Assembly (NCBI GenBank): GCA_938003855.1
Contig: CALKXD010000218.1
Coordinates: 1-64,000, forward strand
Direction of reading: 5' to 3'
Source: an uncultured Granulosicoccaceae bacterium
GTDB lineage: Bacteria; Pseudomonadota; Gammaproteobacteria; Granulosicoccales; Granulosicoccaceae
Length of the DNA: 64,000 nt
The translations under genes and the position numbers were made by a program. Under the pieces are notes generated by a model. The model was not told where the DNA came from, did not search any database, and saw only the letters and a program-made list of their open reading frames with translations. The number at the start of each line of letters is the position of its first letter. The stretch's first letter is position 1. Positions 26,117 through 34,817 of this stretch are shown here, piece by piece.

Positions 26117-26403
26117 CTAGAGTCGAATTAACGTCAAACAGCAGACCATTTTTGCCTTCATACCTGCGATCAAACCAGGAACGCCATGCAGATTTATAGC
26201 CCACCGCAAAATGGTGGCGAGTGACGATAAGCTGACTTCACCGCGGACGTTTTCAAAGCGTCGCAGCAACACGGTCTTTGGTACATCCGCTGTTTAACGG
26301 AGCCGTACGGGTGTTCGACAGTCTCTCGACGTTGATCGAGGAATTCAGGTCTTGAAGCCAACCTGTTTGCCATTCTATCCAGTACTGCTTCGTCCTCATA
26401 TCT
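26117..26403 (-). pseudogene. Transposase C-terminal remnant (IS1182/IS5-like), frameshifted
   Basis: On the minus strand the sequence RYEDEAVLDRMANRLASR, then RRETVEHPYGSVKQRM, matches the C-terminal DDE domain of IS1182-type transposases, where the VEHPFG-type motif is diagnostic. The frame is lost near 26284, and the continuation RFENVRGEVSLSSLAT...LRWAINL is found in another frame, ending at a TAG at 26117-26119. Only about the last 95 residues survive. The N-terminal two thirds of the transposase and one end of the element are missing. In the first frame it is joined to a LysR fragment. Confidence 0.75.
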
Positions 26404-26562
26404 TGAGACCTTACGTGTGGACCGATGCAGTAAATCTGTACCCGGTGTTTTTTCGAGCTTGGCGCTGGCAACCGCCGGGGCGATTCCCGGTGCCCGGCCT
26501 GCTGAATTGATATTGAGTTTCTCTGTGGCGAGTACAAATAGTCTGATGCTGTCGGTGTCCAT
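26404..26562 (-). pseudogene. LysR-type regulator N-terminal remnant
   Basis: The first 53 codons of a LysR-family gene: MDTDSIRLFVLATEKLNINSAG, APAVASAKLEK and LLHRSTRKVS form the winged-helix DNA-binding domain. After RKVS the frame runs directly into transposase sequence at 26403, so the effector-binding domain is gone. It faces away from the SDR gene at 26874, the usual arrangement for a LysR regulator and its target. It therefore probably once controlled that gene. The chimeric 122-codon frame is unlikely to be functional, though the HTH itself could still fold. Confidence 0.75.
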
Positions 26563-26873
26563 TCAATGATATTGAACTTCCGAATTCTAAATTAACGTGT
26601 CACTATCTTGTCTGGATTATCGAAATAATATATCGATGTTCCAAAATGTGGTTTCACGTCAGGATCAAACGCGCTTAGCGTTTACCGACGTTTAACGAGC
26701 CAGACCAGGTCGTTTAGTGAGAAACACACACAGGTACCGGCCTTATCGAGTTGGGGCAATAAAATGTTCCAAATCGATCCTGTCCAATGGGTGATCTGCC
26801 TATCCTGAGCGAGCGTGTGTGATCTGCCGTGAGCCATATCGCTTAGCACAACAACACTGACGAGAACATACAC
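26563..26873. promoter_or_regulatory. Promoter region between LysR remnant and SDR gene
   Basis: About 310 bases without a gene. An inverted repeat ATCGA (26619-26623) and TCGAT (26633-26637), separated by nine A/T-rich bases, has the T-N11-A-like form of LysR sites. It may be the orphaned operator of the broken LysR gene. Exact promoter elements for the SDR gene could not be fixed. Confidence 0.35.
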
Positions 26874-27674
26874 GTGCCAAAAACTATTCTGATTACCGGG
26901 GCCACCGATGGAATCGGCCTTGAAACCGCAAAAAAACTGGCGGGAGCCGGTCACCGGGTGCTAGTGCACGGACGCAACCCTGCCAAACTCAAAGCCACCG
27001 CAGACGCGTTGTCTGAACAGATCGGTGGAGGCCCTGTTGAAAGCTATCAGGCTGACCTGTCTGTGCTGTCAGAAGTGACTGAGCTGGCAGCGGCAGTTCG
27101 CGCCGGTAACGACTCGCTTGATGTACTGATTAACAACGCCGGTGTATTTAAGGTAGTGAAGACAATCACGGACGACAAGCTCGACGTCCGCTTTGTGGTA
27201 AACGCTATCGCACCTTATTATCTGTCACAGCTGCTGATGCCTCTGCTTAGCAGCACATCCCGAATTGTTAATGTCTCTTCCGCCGCTCAGGCGCCCGTTG
27301 ACATCAATGCATTGGCAGGGCAAACACCCATCCTCGACGACATGAGCGCCTACGCGCAGAGTAAGCTTGCAATTACGATGTGGTCCCGTCATATGGCCGG
27401 ACAGGATGGCCCGGTTGTGATCGCAGTAAATCCCGGGTCTCTGCTGGGCAGCAAAATGGTCAAAGAAGCGTTCGGTCAGGATGGCGGTGACTTAGCCATT
27501 GGTGCCGGAATTCTTTTCAGGGCGGCGGTCGATGACGAGTTTGCAAATGCCAGCGGTTTGTATTTTGATAATGACAGCGGCGATTTCGGTGCACCGCATA
27601 ACGATGCGCTGGATAAGCCAAAGAGCGAAAAAGTTGTCGCGGCGATTGAGGCTGTGCTGGCGTCACTGGTTTGA
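26874..27674 (+). CDS. Short-chain dehydrogenase/reductase
   Basis: 266-residue SDR from a GTG start. The NAD(P)-binding motif TGATDGIGLETAKKL (8-22) is followed by VLVHGRN, whose Arg suggests NADPH preference, the NNAG motif (DVLINNAGVF), and a catalytic YAQSK (Tyr and Lys). It is closest to retinol-dehydrogenase/WWOX-like SDRs, a broad group. The substrate is unknown. Its likely former regulator, a divergent LysR gene, has been destroyed by a transposon event. It converges with padR (12 bases between the stops). Confidence 0.88.
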   Translation: MPKTILITGATDGIGLETAKKLAGAGHRVLVHGRNPAKLKATADALSEQIGGGPVESYQADLSVLSEVTELAAAVRAGNDSLDVLINNAGVFKVVKTITDDKLDVRFVVNAIAPYYLSQLLMPLLSSTSRIVNVSSAAQAPVDINALAGQTPILDDMSAYAQSKLAITMWSRHMAGQDGPVVIAVNPGSLLGSKMVKEAFGQDGGDLAIGAGILFRAAVDDEFANASGLYFDNDSGDFGAPHNDALDKPKSEKVVAAIEAVLASLV

Positions 27675-27685
27675 TACGCGGGCGG

Positions 27686-28234
27686 TCAGGTTTTAAGGGT
27701 TGATAAAGTGCGGCTTGCCTCGTCAAGCCACTGTAGCTGTGACTGGCAACCGAGAATCCCGCGTCTGAGCGTTAAATACAGCATGTGCTGGTCTGCGGTA
27801 TCACCAGGCTGTGGCGGCGGGGAGTAGACGTCAGACTCAATGGACAAATACACCGCCAGTTGCTGCTGTGTCCGTGACACTTGTTGCTCCAGTTGCGTTT
27901 GCAGTACATCGATACCAACCAGCTCGGCGTTGAGCATTTTAACCAGTTGCGTTTCACGGACCGGCGACTCTCTGGTGGGGCCGCTCGCCCACTGGTGCAG
28001 CGCTGTTCGACCGACCGTCGAAATGCGATAAATTTTTTTGTCCGGTTTGTCGGATTGCGTCTGGACCTTGAACTTGATCCAGTCACTTTCTGATAGTGAG
28101 GCTAGCTCGCGGTAGACCTGCTGATGACTGGCAGACCAGAAATACCCGACCGACTGATCAAACGATTTGACAATATCGTACCCGGATTGCGGCTGTTTGT
28201 TGATCAGGGTTAAAACAACGTATTTCAGAGACAT
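27686..28234 (-). CDS. PadR-family transcriptional regulator
   Basis: 182-residue PadR-type repressor, counted from the second Met (MSLKYVVLTLIN), where homology begins; an ATG six codons upstream is possible. The winged helix-turn-helix occupies about 1-80: GYDIVKSFDQSVGYFWSASHQQVYRELASLSESDWIK is diagnostic (gene pattern GY-E/D-I...W...YP/R-x-L). A C-terminal helical dimerisation domain (about 95-180) contains LQTQLEQQVSRTQQQL. PadR proteins sense phenolic or lipophilic compounds. It is divergent from the P450 gene 330 bases away, its most likely target. Confidence 0.88.
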   Translation of the reverse strand: MSLKYVVLTLINKQPQSGYDIVKSFDQSVGYFWSASHQQVYRELASLSESDWIKFKVQTQSDKPDKKIYRISTVGRTALHQWASGPTRESPVRETQLVKMLNAELVGIDVLQTQLEQQVSRTQQQLAVYLSIESDVYSPPPQPGDTADQHMLYLTLRRGILGCQSQLQWLDEASRTLSTLKT

Positions 28235-28567
28235 AGGTAGATCGGGTAGCACAGAAATTTTAAGTATGCACTAAATTGCAGACAGAAATGAACAGCACTT
28301 TTTAAGGTTGGGCTGCGGGCGGGTTGCGTAACAGCGGTGGCGACCCGGCTGACTCATTTTGCCAATGACAACAGTCGCTCCGGGCTGTCTGTAATTGGCG
28401 ACAGTGTCGGGTTACCTGGGGTGGTGTGCAATCAGGTTGTATGCGGATGGATGCAACCGTCTAACAATAATGACCTGACGTGCTGATAGTTAGGGGAGTT
28501 AGTAGTATTTTCACCGGCTCTGTGTTTATGCCACACTGCAGACACTAAGCAGCAGGAAAACCCGACA
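28235..28567. promoter_or_regulatory. padR/P450 divergent intergenic region
   Basis: About 330 bases containing both promoters. I see no intact gene and no palindrome that I can confidently call a PadR operator. Confidence 0.4.
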
Positions 28568-29725
28568 ATGCAAGCCCCGGTAGTTAACATCGATCTTGCG
28601 TCCTTCTGGACCGACCCCTATCCGGCGTATTCACAAATGCGTAGCGAAGCTCCGATCTGCTTTGTACCACAACTGGGCGCTACACTGCTTACGCGCCGCG
28701 ATGATATCTTCGCTTGTGAAAAAATAGTTGATGTATTTTCCTCCGACCAGCCCGGTGGCCTGATGACCGTGTTGATGGGAGAGAACATGATGCGCAAGGA
28801 CGGCGAGGCACATGTCACAGAGCGCCGACAGGCACTGCCTTCGTTGTCGCCGCGCACGGTCAGGCAGGTGTGGAAATCACAGTTCGAAGTCGCGACCGAG
28901 GCGGTGCTCGATACCCTTGAGAAATCAGACGGGTGTGATCTCGTGCGGGATTTTGCCATGCCTGTGTCAGGCAACGCACTGCGTTTCATCACCGGGCTCA
29001 CCAATATGACGCCTGCCGAACTCGATCGTTGCTCGCAAGGCATGATCGACGGCATTGCCAACTACGCCAATGACCCGGCGATAACCAAACGGTGCAACGA
29101 AGCCACCGCGTTTATAGATCGCTGTATTGACGATATGCTGCTGCCGGGTGAAGACCTGTCAGCCGAATCCTTGTTGCAGGTGCTGCTGGCCGCCGGTCAG
29201 CCTATGGCAAGCATCAGAGCCAATATCAAGTTAGCAATCAGCGGTGGTCAGAATGAACCACGGGATGCAATTGCCGGAGCGGTATGGGCGCTGTTAAGCC
29301 ATCCCGATCAATTAAAAGGTGTCATAAGTGGTAACACCAGCTGGCGGCAAGTGTTCGAAGAATACGCGCGCTGGGTATCTCCAATTGGGATGTCGCCAAG
29401 GCGCATTGCCAAAGCGTTTGAGTGGCAGGGTGTGCAGTTTGAACCAGACAGCCGTGCCTTTCTTATGTTTGCCAGTGGTAATCGTGACAGTGCCGTGTTT
29501 GATCAACCGGACGTATTTAACGTCAATCGGGATACCTCGGGGTCGGTCAGCTTTGGTGCCGGGCCGCACTTTTGTGCCGGCGCCTCTGCATCACGGGTAT
29601 TGATTGGTGAAGTCGCCTTGCCACGATTATTCGAACGTTTTCCCGATCTGTCGCTCAACGGTGATGTGCCGTTTGGTGGCTGGGCTTTTCGTGGTCCACT
29701 GACAATGCCGGTTAATTTTTTTTAA
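28568..29725 (+). CDS. Cytochrome P450
   Basis: 385-residue soluble bacterial P450. The haem-thiolate loop is SFGAGPHFCAGASASR with Cys336. The K-helix ExxR is EEYAR (Glu265, Arg268), and the I-helix reads AISGGQNEPRDAIAG (about 223-237), where Asn-Glu replaces the usual acid-Thr pair, as in a known subset of bacterial P450s. No membrane anchor is present, so electrons should come from a ferredoxin; none is adjacent. The gene is divergent from padR, suggesting inducible oxidation of a hydrophobic or aromatic compound. The substrate is unknown. Confidence 0.9.
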   Translation: MQAPVVNIDLASFWTDPYPAYSQMRSEAPICFVPQLGATLLTRRDDIFACEKIVDVFSSDQPGGLMTVLMGENMMRKDGEAHVTERRQALPSLSPRTVRQVWKSQFEVATEAVLDTLEKSDGCDLVRDFAMPVSGNALRFITGLTNMTPAELDRCSQGMIDGIANYANDPAITKRCNEATAFIDRCIDDMLLPGEDLSAESLLQVLLAAGQPMASIRANIKLAISGGQNEPRDAIAGAVWALLSHPDQLKGVISGNTSWRQVFEEYARWVSPIGMSPRRIAKAFEWQGVQFEPDSRAFLMFASGNRDSAVFDQPDVFNVNRDTSGSVSFGAGPHFCAGASASRVLIGEVALPRLFERFPDLSLNGDVPFGGWAFRGPLTMPVNFF

Positions 29726-29742
29726 CAAGCACGGTTGTGTCT

Positions 29743-29910
29743 AGCTAGTGCCCATCCAGAAACAGGGTGTCGCGAGGATCATTCAGGTGCGTGAGATTTT
29801 GCCTACCACAGGTAGGCGCTTAGTTGTTCTTAAGTAACTACCTGCGGTCGGCAAAAGATGGCGTGCCTGAGTGGTACGCAGTAGCGCTTGTTTCTGGATG
29901 GGCACTAGCT
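29743..29910. mobile_element. 168-bp palindromic MITE-like element
   Basis: Perfect 22-base inverted repeats occupy 29743-29764 and 29889-29910. Inside them the two halves remain largely complementary almost to the centre: for example TTTTGCCTACCACAGG on the left against the complement of CCTGCGGTCGGCAAAA on the right. The whole element could fold as one long hairpin. It has no coding capacity and lies between the convergent P450 and TPP-enzyme genes, where it may also serve as a terminator. Similar end sequences occur at 26027-26050 and 16083-16227. Confidence 0.8.
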
Positions 29911-30067
29911 GCCACTGATCCAGTCGCAGCCCGGCATCTAAAAGAATGCAATCTCTGTCAACCGCTATGCAACAAGACTATAGCGCCGCTGGTGCGTTGT
30001 CGTCACAGCCGACAGCGCAATTGTCTGTCGCCAGCGGCACAGCAGATAGGCAGTTGACGCAGACGTC

Positions 30068-31813
30068 TTATGCCACACGATCGCCTTTTTTAACCTGCAC
30101 GGCTCTGTTGTCAACCGCTGGCAACATGCGCGCCGGGTCGCGAGTGACCATCACGTCAATAACACTGGGTACCTGCTTTTGTGAAAATGCGTTTTTCAGC
30201 GCAGATTCTAGATCGTCGGGGTGTTCAACGCGTTGTCCATGGCATCCCATCGCATTAGCAACGGCTGCGTAGTCGGTTTCCGCGAGGTCGGAACTTTGAT
30301 AGTTGCCGTCACCATACATCAGGTGCTGCAGGGCTTTTACGTATCCGGAAGCCGCGTTGTTAACCACGATAACCGTCACACCAAGTTTCATGCGACGTGC
30401 GGTTTCCAGCTCCCCCAGCACCATGTTGAACCCGCCATCACCGGTGAGTCCAACAACAACGGCGTCGGGTTGTGCCAGTTGCGCACCCATCGCGCCCGGC
30501 AGCCCATAACCGATAGAGGCAAAGCCGCGGTCGGGGACAAAGGACCGGCCGGCCGCTTTGGTATCAAACAGCAGCCCACCCCAATGTGCTGCAAAGCCGC
30601 CATCTGCGATCAGGTAGCCATCCTGCGGTAAGTGACGGTTCAGCTCAGTGATCAGTCGCGCCATGTGCACCGGGCACTCCTCTGAATAAAGCCGTTCGGA
30701 GACGTCGTCATGCCACGCTTTCATTTTAACCGGTACCTCTTCTATGTAGGACTGCCGCGCACTGCGTTGCGCGCCGGCGGTATCAGCCATCGCGTCGTGC
30801 AGGTCGGTCAGTCCGGCCTGTGCGTCCCCCCAGAGCTTCAGTGCCGGTTCAAAGGTGCGGCCCATTTCTTCAGCGACGTTGTCGAGATGTATAACGGTGG
30901 CATCGGCCTGCGGGATGGTATAGCGTTTGGTGGCGATCTCACCGAGTTTGCAGCCAACCACCAGCAGGCAGTCGGATGATTCAATCAGCGCATTGGCAAT
31001 TCGATCATAGCGACCGAACAACCCCGCGTTCAGGGCTGATTTGCAAGAGATAGCACCTTTACCTGTCAGGGTGTGCGCGACCGGTATTGCGCAGGCTTCG
31101 GCCAGTGCTGTAACCGCTGCGGTTGCGTTTGATATATGCACACCGCCCCCGCACAGGATCATCGGGCGTTTGGCCTTGCCGAGGAGCCCGGCCGCGCGCT
31201 GAATGGATTCCCGCCCGGGTCGACAACGCAGTGCAGGGGCCTGTGCATGCGCCAGATCAACATCAAAGTCTTCATCGCGGAACATATGCATACCATGGGC
31301 TACATCTTCTGCGACATCTACCACAACGGGACCGGGACGGCCTGAGGTGGCAATCGCAAAAGCGCGGCGCATAATCTCTGGTATCCGCTGGATGGCTTCT
31401 ACTTTCAAAAGCTCTTTGCAGGCAGGACGCAGGATCGCAACCTGGTCGGTTTCCTGTGTCATGTTTTTACCCGAGTGATCACGTTGCGCATCACCGACAA
31501 TGGCGATAAGCGGTGAGCCTGCATTTAAGGCTTCTACCAGGCCGGTGACCAGGTTAGTTGCACCAGGCCCAAGCGTGGCATCTACCAGGCCCACACGTCC
31601 GGATACTTTGGCATAGGCATCGGCGGCAAATACAGCGCAGCGCTCGTCGTTGATCAGGTTGTGTTGCAGGCCAAGCCGTCGTGCCGCATCGTAAAACGGT
31701 AATAGCTGAAAGCCACCCATGCCGAACATCGGGCCGGCTTCAAACGCCAGTAGCATTCGGACCAGAGCCTCTCCGCCGGTGATGCCGTTACTTGTCGATA
31801 AAGAGGTGTTCAT
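30068..31813 (-). CDS. Thiamine-diphosphate-dependent enzyme, acetolactate synthase-like
   Basis: 581-residue three-domain ThDP enzyme of the acetolactate synthase/oxalyl-CoA decarboxylase group. The N-terminal PYR domain has NDERCAVFAADAYAK, whose Glu activates the cofactor. The central nucleotide-binding-like domain (about 190-330) contains KRPMILCGGGVHIS. The C-terminal PP domain has the GDGGFNMVLGELETARR...VIVVNN motif that binds Mg-ThDP. The reaction could be decarboxylation or carboligation of a 2-oxo acid; it lacks features specific to biosynthetic IlvB, and no IlvN partner is present. It lies 57 bases downstream of the E1 alpha/beta genes, probably in the same operon. Confidence 0.85.
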   Translation of the reverse strand: MNTSLSTSNGITGGEALVRMLLAFEAGPMFGMGGFQLLPFYDAARRLGLQHNLINDERCAVFAADAYAKVSGRVGLVDATLGPGATNLVTGLVEALNAGSPLIAIVGDAQRDHSGKNMTQETDQVAILRPACKELLKVEAIQRIPEIMRRAFAIATSGRPGPVVVDVAEDVAHGMHMFRDEDFDVDLAHAQAPALRCRPGRESIQRAAGLLGKAKRPMILCGGGVHISNATAAVTALAEACAIPVAHTLTGKGAISCKSALNAGLFGRYDRIANALIESSDCLLVVGCKLGEIATKRYTIPQADATVIHLDNVAEEMGRTFEPALKLWGDAQAGLTDLHDAMADTAGAQRSARQSYIEEVPVKMKAWHDDVSERLYSEECPVHMARLITELNRHLPQDGYLIADGGFAAHWGGLLFDTKAAGRSFVPDRGFASIGYGLPGAMGAQLAQPDAVVVGLTGDGGFNMVLGELETARRMKLGVTVIVVNNAASGYVKALQHLMYGDGNYQSSDLAETDYAAVANAMGCHGQRVEHPDDLESALKNAFSQKQVPSVIDVMVTRDPARMLPAVDNRAVQVKKGDRVA

Positions 31814-31870
31814 AGCGCTTGCTCGAGGTGATGTAGAAGTATTCTGTGAGACGGATGTGAAACGGGGTGA

Positions 31871-32839
31871 CTAACGACAAAGTCTGATCGCGGCGTCTAC
31901 CATCATCTGGCCGGTGACACGCAACTGATTTTCAAGGTTGGGTGCATAGGCGATCAAGGATCTGGGCGCCCCGATTCTAGTGATGGGGGCCTTCAATGCC
32001 TGCAGCGCATGTTCTGCCACAGTGGCGGCAATCTCTGCACCAAAGCCGCTGACCTGTACTGACTCATGCGCAACGATCAGGCGGCCGGTTTTCTTCACGC
32101 TGTTGATGACGGTTGATTTATCCCACGGCCACAGACTGCGCAGATCTATAACCTCCGCTTCAATACCCTGAGAGGAAAGGTCCCGACCGGCGTCAGCCGC
32201 CAGGTTTGCGGTGTTGGACCAGCTCACCAGTGTGACATCGCCACCACCGCGGCGGATTTCAGCCCTGCCGAATTCATAGTGGTAGTCAGGATCGACCTCG
32301 CCTTCGTTTGCCCAGATATCCTTGTGCTCCAGATAGACTATCGGGTCATCGCATTGGATGGCGGCTTTCATCATCGAGTAGTTGTCCTGCGGCGTCGCCG
32401 GGCAGACGACAACCAGCCCCGGTATGTGGGTGTACCAGCTTTCCAGCGACTGGCTGTGCTGTGCAGCGGAAGACCGCCACATGCCCATCGGCTTTCGGAT
32501 TACCATCGGTGCCCGTGATTGTCCCCCAAACATAAAGCGTGCTTTGGCTATCTGATTGACCAGCTCATCGGTGGCACACAGAGCAAAGTCTGCAAAGCGC
32601 ATTTCAACGATGGGTCTGGTGCCGACCATCGCTGCGCCGAACGCCGCGCTCATGATGGCGGCTTCAGAGATGGGGGCATCCGACACCCGCTGTGCGCCGA
32701 ATTCTTCACGCAGGCCCTGGTATTGCTGAAACACACCACCACGGCCGAGGTCTTCGCCGATGCACCACACGTTGCTGTCTGCACGCATTGCTTCGGCGAC
32801 TGCGAGTCTGGCTGCTGCCGCGTAAGTCATGATCGCCAT
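31871..32839 (-). CDS. 2-oxo acid dehydrogenase E1 component, beta subunit
   Basis: 322-residue transketolase-like PYR-domain subunit of a two-chain E1, closest to pyruvate or acetoin dehydrogenase E1 beta. Visible are GEDLGRGGVFQQYQGLREEFG with the catalytic Glu, VSDAPISEAAIMSAAFGAAMVG and the C-terminal PLIAYAPNLENQL-like end. No lipoyl domain is fused to it. Its ATG overlaps the alpha-subunit stop by one base (position 32839), so the two chains are made together. No E2 or E3 gene is nearby, which is unusual. Confidence 0.87.
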   Translation of the reverse strand: MAIMTYAAAARLAVAEAMRADSNVWCIGEDLGRGGVFQQYQGLREEFGAQRVSDAPISEAAIMSAAFGAAMVGTRPIVEMRFADFALCATDELVNQIAKARFMFGGQSRAPMVIRKPMGMWRSSAAQHSQSLESWYTHIPGLVVVCPATPQDNYSMMKAAIQCDDPIVYLEHKDIWANEGEVDPDYHYEFGRAEIRRGGGDVTLVSWSNTANLAADAGRDLSSQGIEAEVIDLRSLWPWDKSTVINSVKKTGRLIVAHESVQVSGFGAEIAATVAEHALQALKAPITRIGAPRSLIAYAPNLENQLRVTGQMMVDAAIRLCR

Positions 32840-33837
32840 CAGTAGGCGTCCTGTCGGGGGCTGCCGATATCCTGCACGTCGTCAAACACACTTGCGTCAG
32901 CCGGCCAGGCAGCATCGGTGGCAACCGCCAGTGCGTGTGTCATCTCGTCATTGCCAGCGTCTTTCAAGGCATCAAGCTGGTGTGCGGGTAATCCGGCGGT
33001 TATCAGGGTTTCCCGTAAACGGGTAATGGGATCGTTTGTCCGGGCGGAATGCTGCGCCTCGCCATCGGGACGGTAGCTGGCCGGGTCAAAGTAGGTGTGA
33101 CCGTCGAGTCGATAAGTGCTGGCGTGTAGAAAAGCGGGTTGGCGGGTGTCGCGTACCTGGGTGATCAGCCGCCCGGCGGTATCGGCGACTGCGTCGGCAT
33201 CGTTGCCATCGACGGTTGTCGTAGACAGGCCCAGTGACTGTGCGCGTGCGGCAGGACCGTCACCGGCAGTCATCTCGGCGGTCAGTGTGGTGGCTGAGTA
33301 GCGGTTGTCTTCGCAGACAAATAGAATCGGCAGGCCAAACACACCGGCCCAGTTCAGACCTTCCAGAAACGGACCGCGGTTGGCGGCACCATCGCCGAAG
33401 AAGCACACCACAATGTGGTTGTCCCCCGACAGTTTTATCCCGTGCGCTGCGCCGGCGGCAATCGTGATATTGGCGGCGACAACGCCATTAGCGCCGAGCA
33501 TGCCGACACTGAAATCTGCGATGTGCATAGACCCGCCTTTGCCGCTGCAACAGCCGCCACTTCGCCCAAGCAGCTCTTGCATCATAGTGTCTGGATTAGC
33601 GCCTTTGGCGAGTGTGTGGCCGTGACCGCGGTGCGTAGAGAGCATGTAGTCTTTGCGGGTCAGGTGCATCATCACACCGGCTGCTACGGCTTCTTGTCCG
33701 ATCGACAGATGTATGGCACCGTGCACCAGTTTGTCGCGTACCGCCGCCAGCCGTGCCTGTTCTTCAAACGCTCTGATGCGTTGCATCATCGACAGCAGTG
33801 ACAGGCCGCGATCAATGTCGTAATTGCTTATGGTCAT
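32839..33837 (-). CDS. 2-oxo acid dehydrogenase E1 component, alpha subunit
   Basis: 332-residue alpha subunit of the same E1. The ThDP-binding motif is VVCFFGDGAANRGPFLEGLNWAG...FVCEDNRYS (GDG to N about 28 residues later). RKDYMLSTHRGHGHTLAKG and the phosphorylation-loop-type YRLDGHTYFDP are also characteristic. With the beta subunit it decarboxylates a 2-oxo acid or acetoin. It is the first gene of the minus-strand operon. The start faces the duplicated unknown gene at 33965 across 127 bases, the shared promoter region. Confidence 0.87.
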   Translation of the reverse strand: MTISNYDIDRGLSLLSMMQRIRAFEEQARLAAVRDKLVHGAIHLSIGQEAVAAGVMMHLTRKDYMLSTHRGHGHTLAKGANPDTMMQELLGRSGGCCSGKGGSMHIADFSVGMLGANGVVAANITIAAGAAHGIKLSGDNHIVVCFFGDGAANRGPFLEGLNWAGVFGLPILFVCEDNRYSATTLTAEMTAGDGPAARAQSLGLSTTTVDGNDADAVADTAGRLITQVRDTRQPAFLHASTYRLDGHTYFDPASYRPDGEAQHSARTNDPITRLRETLITAGLPAHQLDALKDAGNDEMTHALAVATDAAWPADASVFDDVQDIGSPRQDAY

Positions 33838-33964
33838 TCCTCACTCGCACTCCGGCAAACGCTGACATGCTGATTGCTACAACACCAAACTATCATGCAG
33901 ACTGTAACAATCAAACACCGCAGCGCGTTATATTAGGACCACATTCCCGATCCCTGTCAACCGC

Positions 33965-34816
33965 ATGCAGACAAACCAGTCGACCATAAACCTGTTGCCC
34001 GACGCGCTCAAAGACGCGGTCCGCTTGCGCGACTCTATCACCGATGCTGACAGCAACGACCATGGCAGGATTGTGCTATCCGGCTCGCACGGTGGAATCT
34101 ACCCGGCGGCAGTGGCATCGCAGGCAAACGTCCGCGCTGTCATCTTCAACGATGCGGGTATTGGGCTGGGCGGTGCCGGTGTTGCCGGCGTAGACGCCCT
34201 GGCACAGGTGGGCATGGCCGCGGCGTCCGTCGATTGCCATAGCGCCAGAATCGGCTCGGCCGCCGATCAACTGGCATCGGGAGTTATCAGTCATGTCAAT
34301 CAACCAGCCGCACAACTAGGCATTGCCGTGCAGATGCCAGTCAGTAAAGCACTTGTCCGACTGATCGACGCACCCCAGCCACCGGCACAACTGGACGCCA
34401 TTGCTGAAGCGCGATGGCAATTCACAGAACCATCGTCCGGGCTGCAGCTGTTGTGTGTCGATTCGGCGTCACTGGTCTGTGCAGACGACGCTGATCGAAT
34501 TATTATTACCGGATCGCACGGCGGACTGATTGGTGGTGATCCGGCCCGTGCGTTAAAGGCTTTGGCGCGACTTGCAGTATTTAATGATGCAGGAGTCGGC
34601 AAGGAGGCCGTCGGGATATCACGGCTGGCGGCACTTGATACGGCCGGTGTTGCTGCGGTTACTGTGTCCAGCCAGTCGGCGGCTATCGGCAGTGCGCAAT
34701 CGTGTCTGGATACTGGCGTGATAAGTCACAGCAACACGCTGGCACAATCAAGCGGCTTTCAGGTCGGCGCGCTACTGATAGACGGCCTGATGCAACTCGG
34801 CCACCACCCGGGGTAA
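33965..34816 (+). CDS. Unrecognised protein with two tandem copies of a GSHGG/NDAG module
   Basis: 283 residues, no recognised family. The protein is an internal duplication: residues about 35-120 and 178-265 align, sharing SGSHGG/TGSHGG (39-44, 182-187), VIFNDAGIG/AVFNDAGVG, ARIGSA/AAIGSA and GVISHVN/GVISHSN. A 55-residue spacer with a Cys-containing strand lies between. Gly-rich turns after strands suggest an alpha/beta fold with two pseudo-symmetric active sites or ligand sites. No signal peptide or membrane span. It is divergent from the E1 operon and ends 1 base before the convergent lacI stop. Its neighbourhood suggests involvement with the ThDP enzymes or the sugar regulon, but that is conjecture. 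Confidence 0.7.
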   Translation: MQTNQSTINLLPDALKDAVRLRDSITDADSNDHGRIVLSGSHGGIYPAAVASQANVRAVIFNDAGIGLGGAGVAGVDALAQVGMAAASVDCHSARIGSAADQLASGVISHVNQPAAQLGIAVQMPVSKALVRLIDAPQPPAQLDAIAEARWQFTEPSSGLQLLCVDSASLVCADDADRIIITGSHGGLIGGDPARALKALARLAVFNDAGVGKEAVGISRLAALDTAGVAAVTVSSQSAAIGSAQSCLDTGVISHSNTLAQSSGFQVGALLIDGLMQLGHHPG

Positions 34817-34817
34817 A

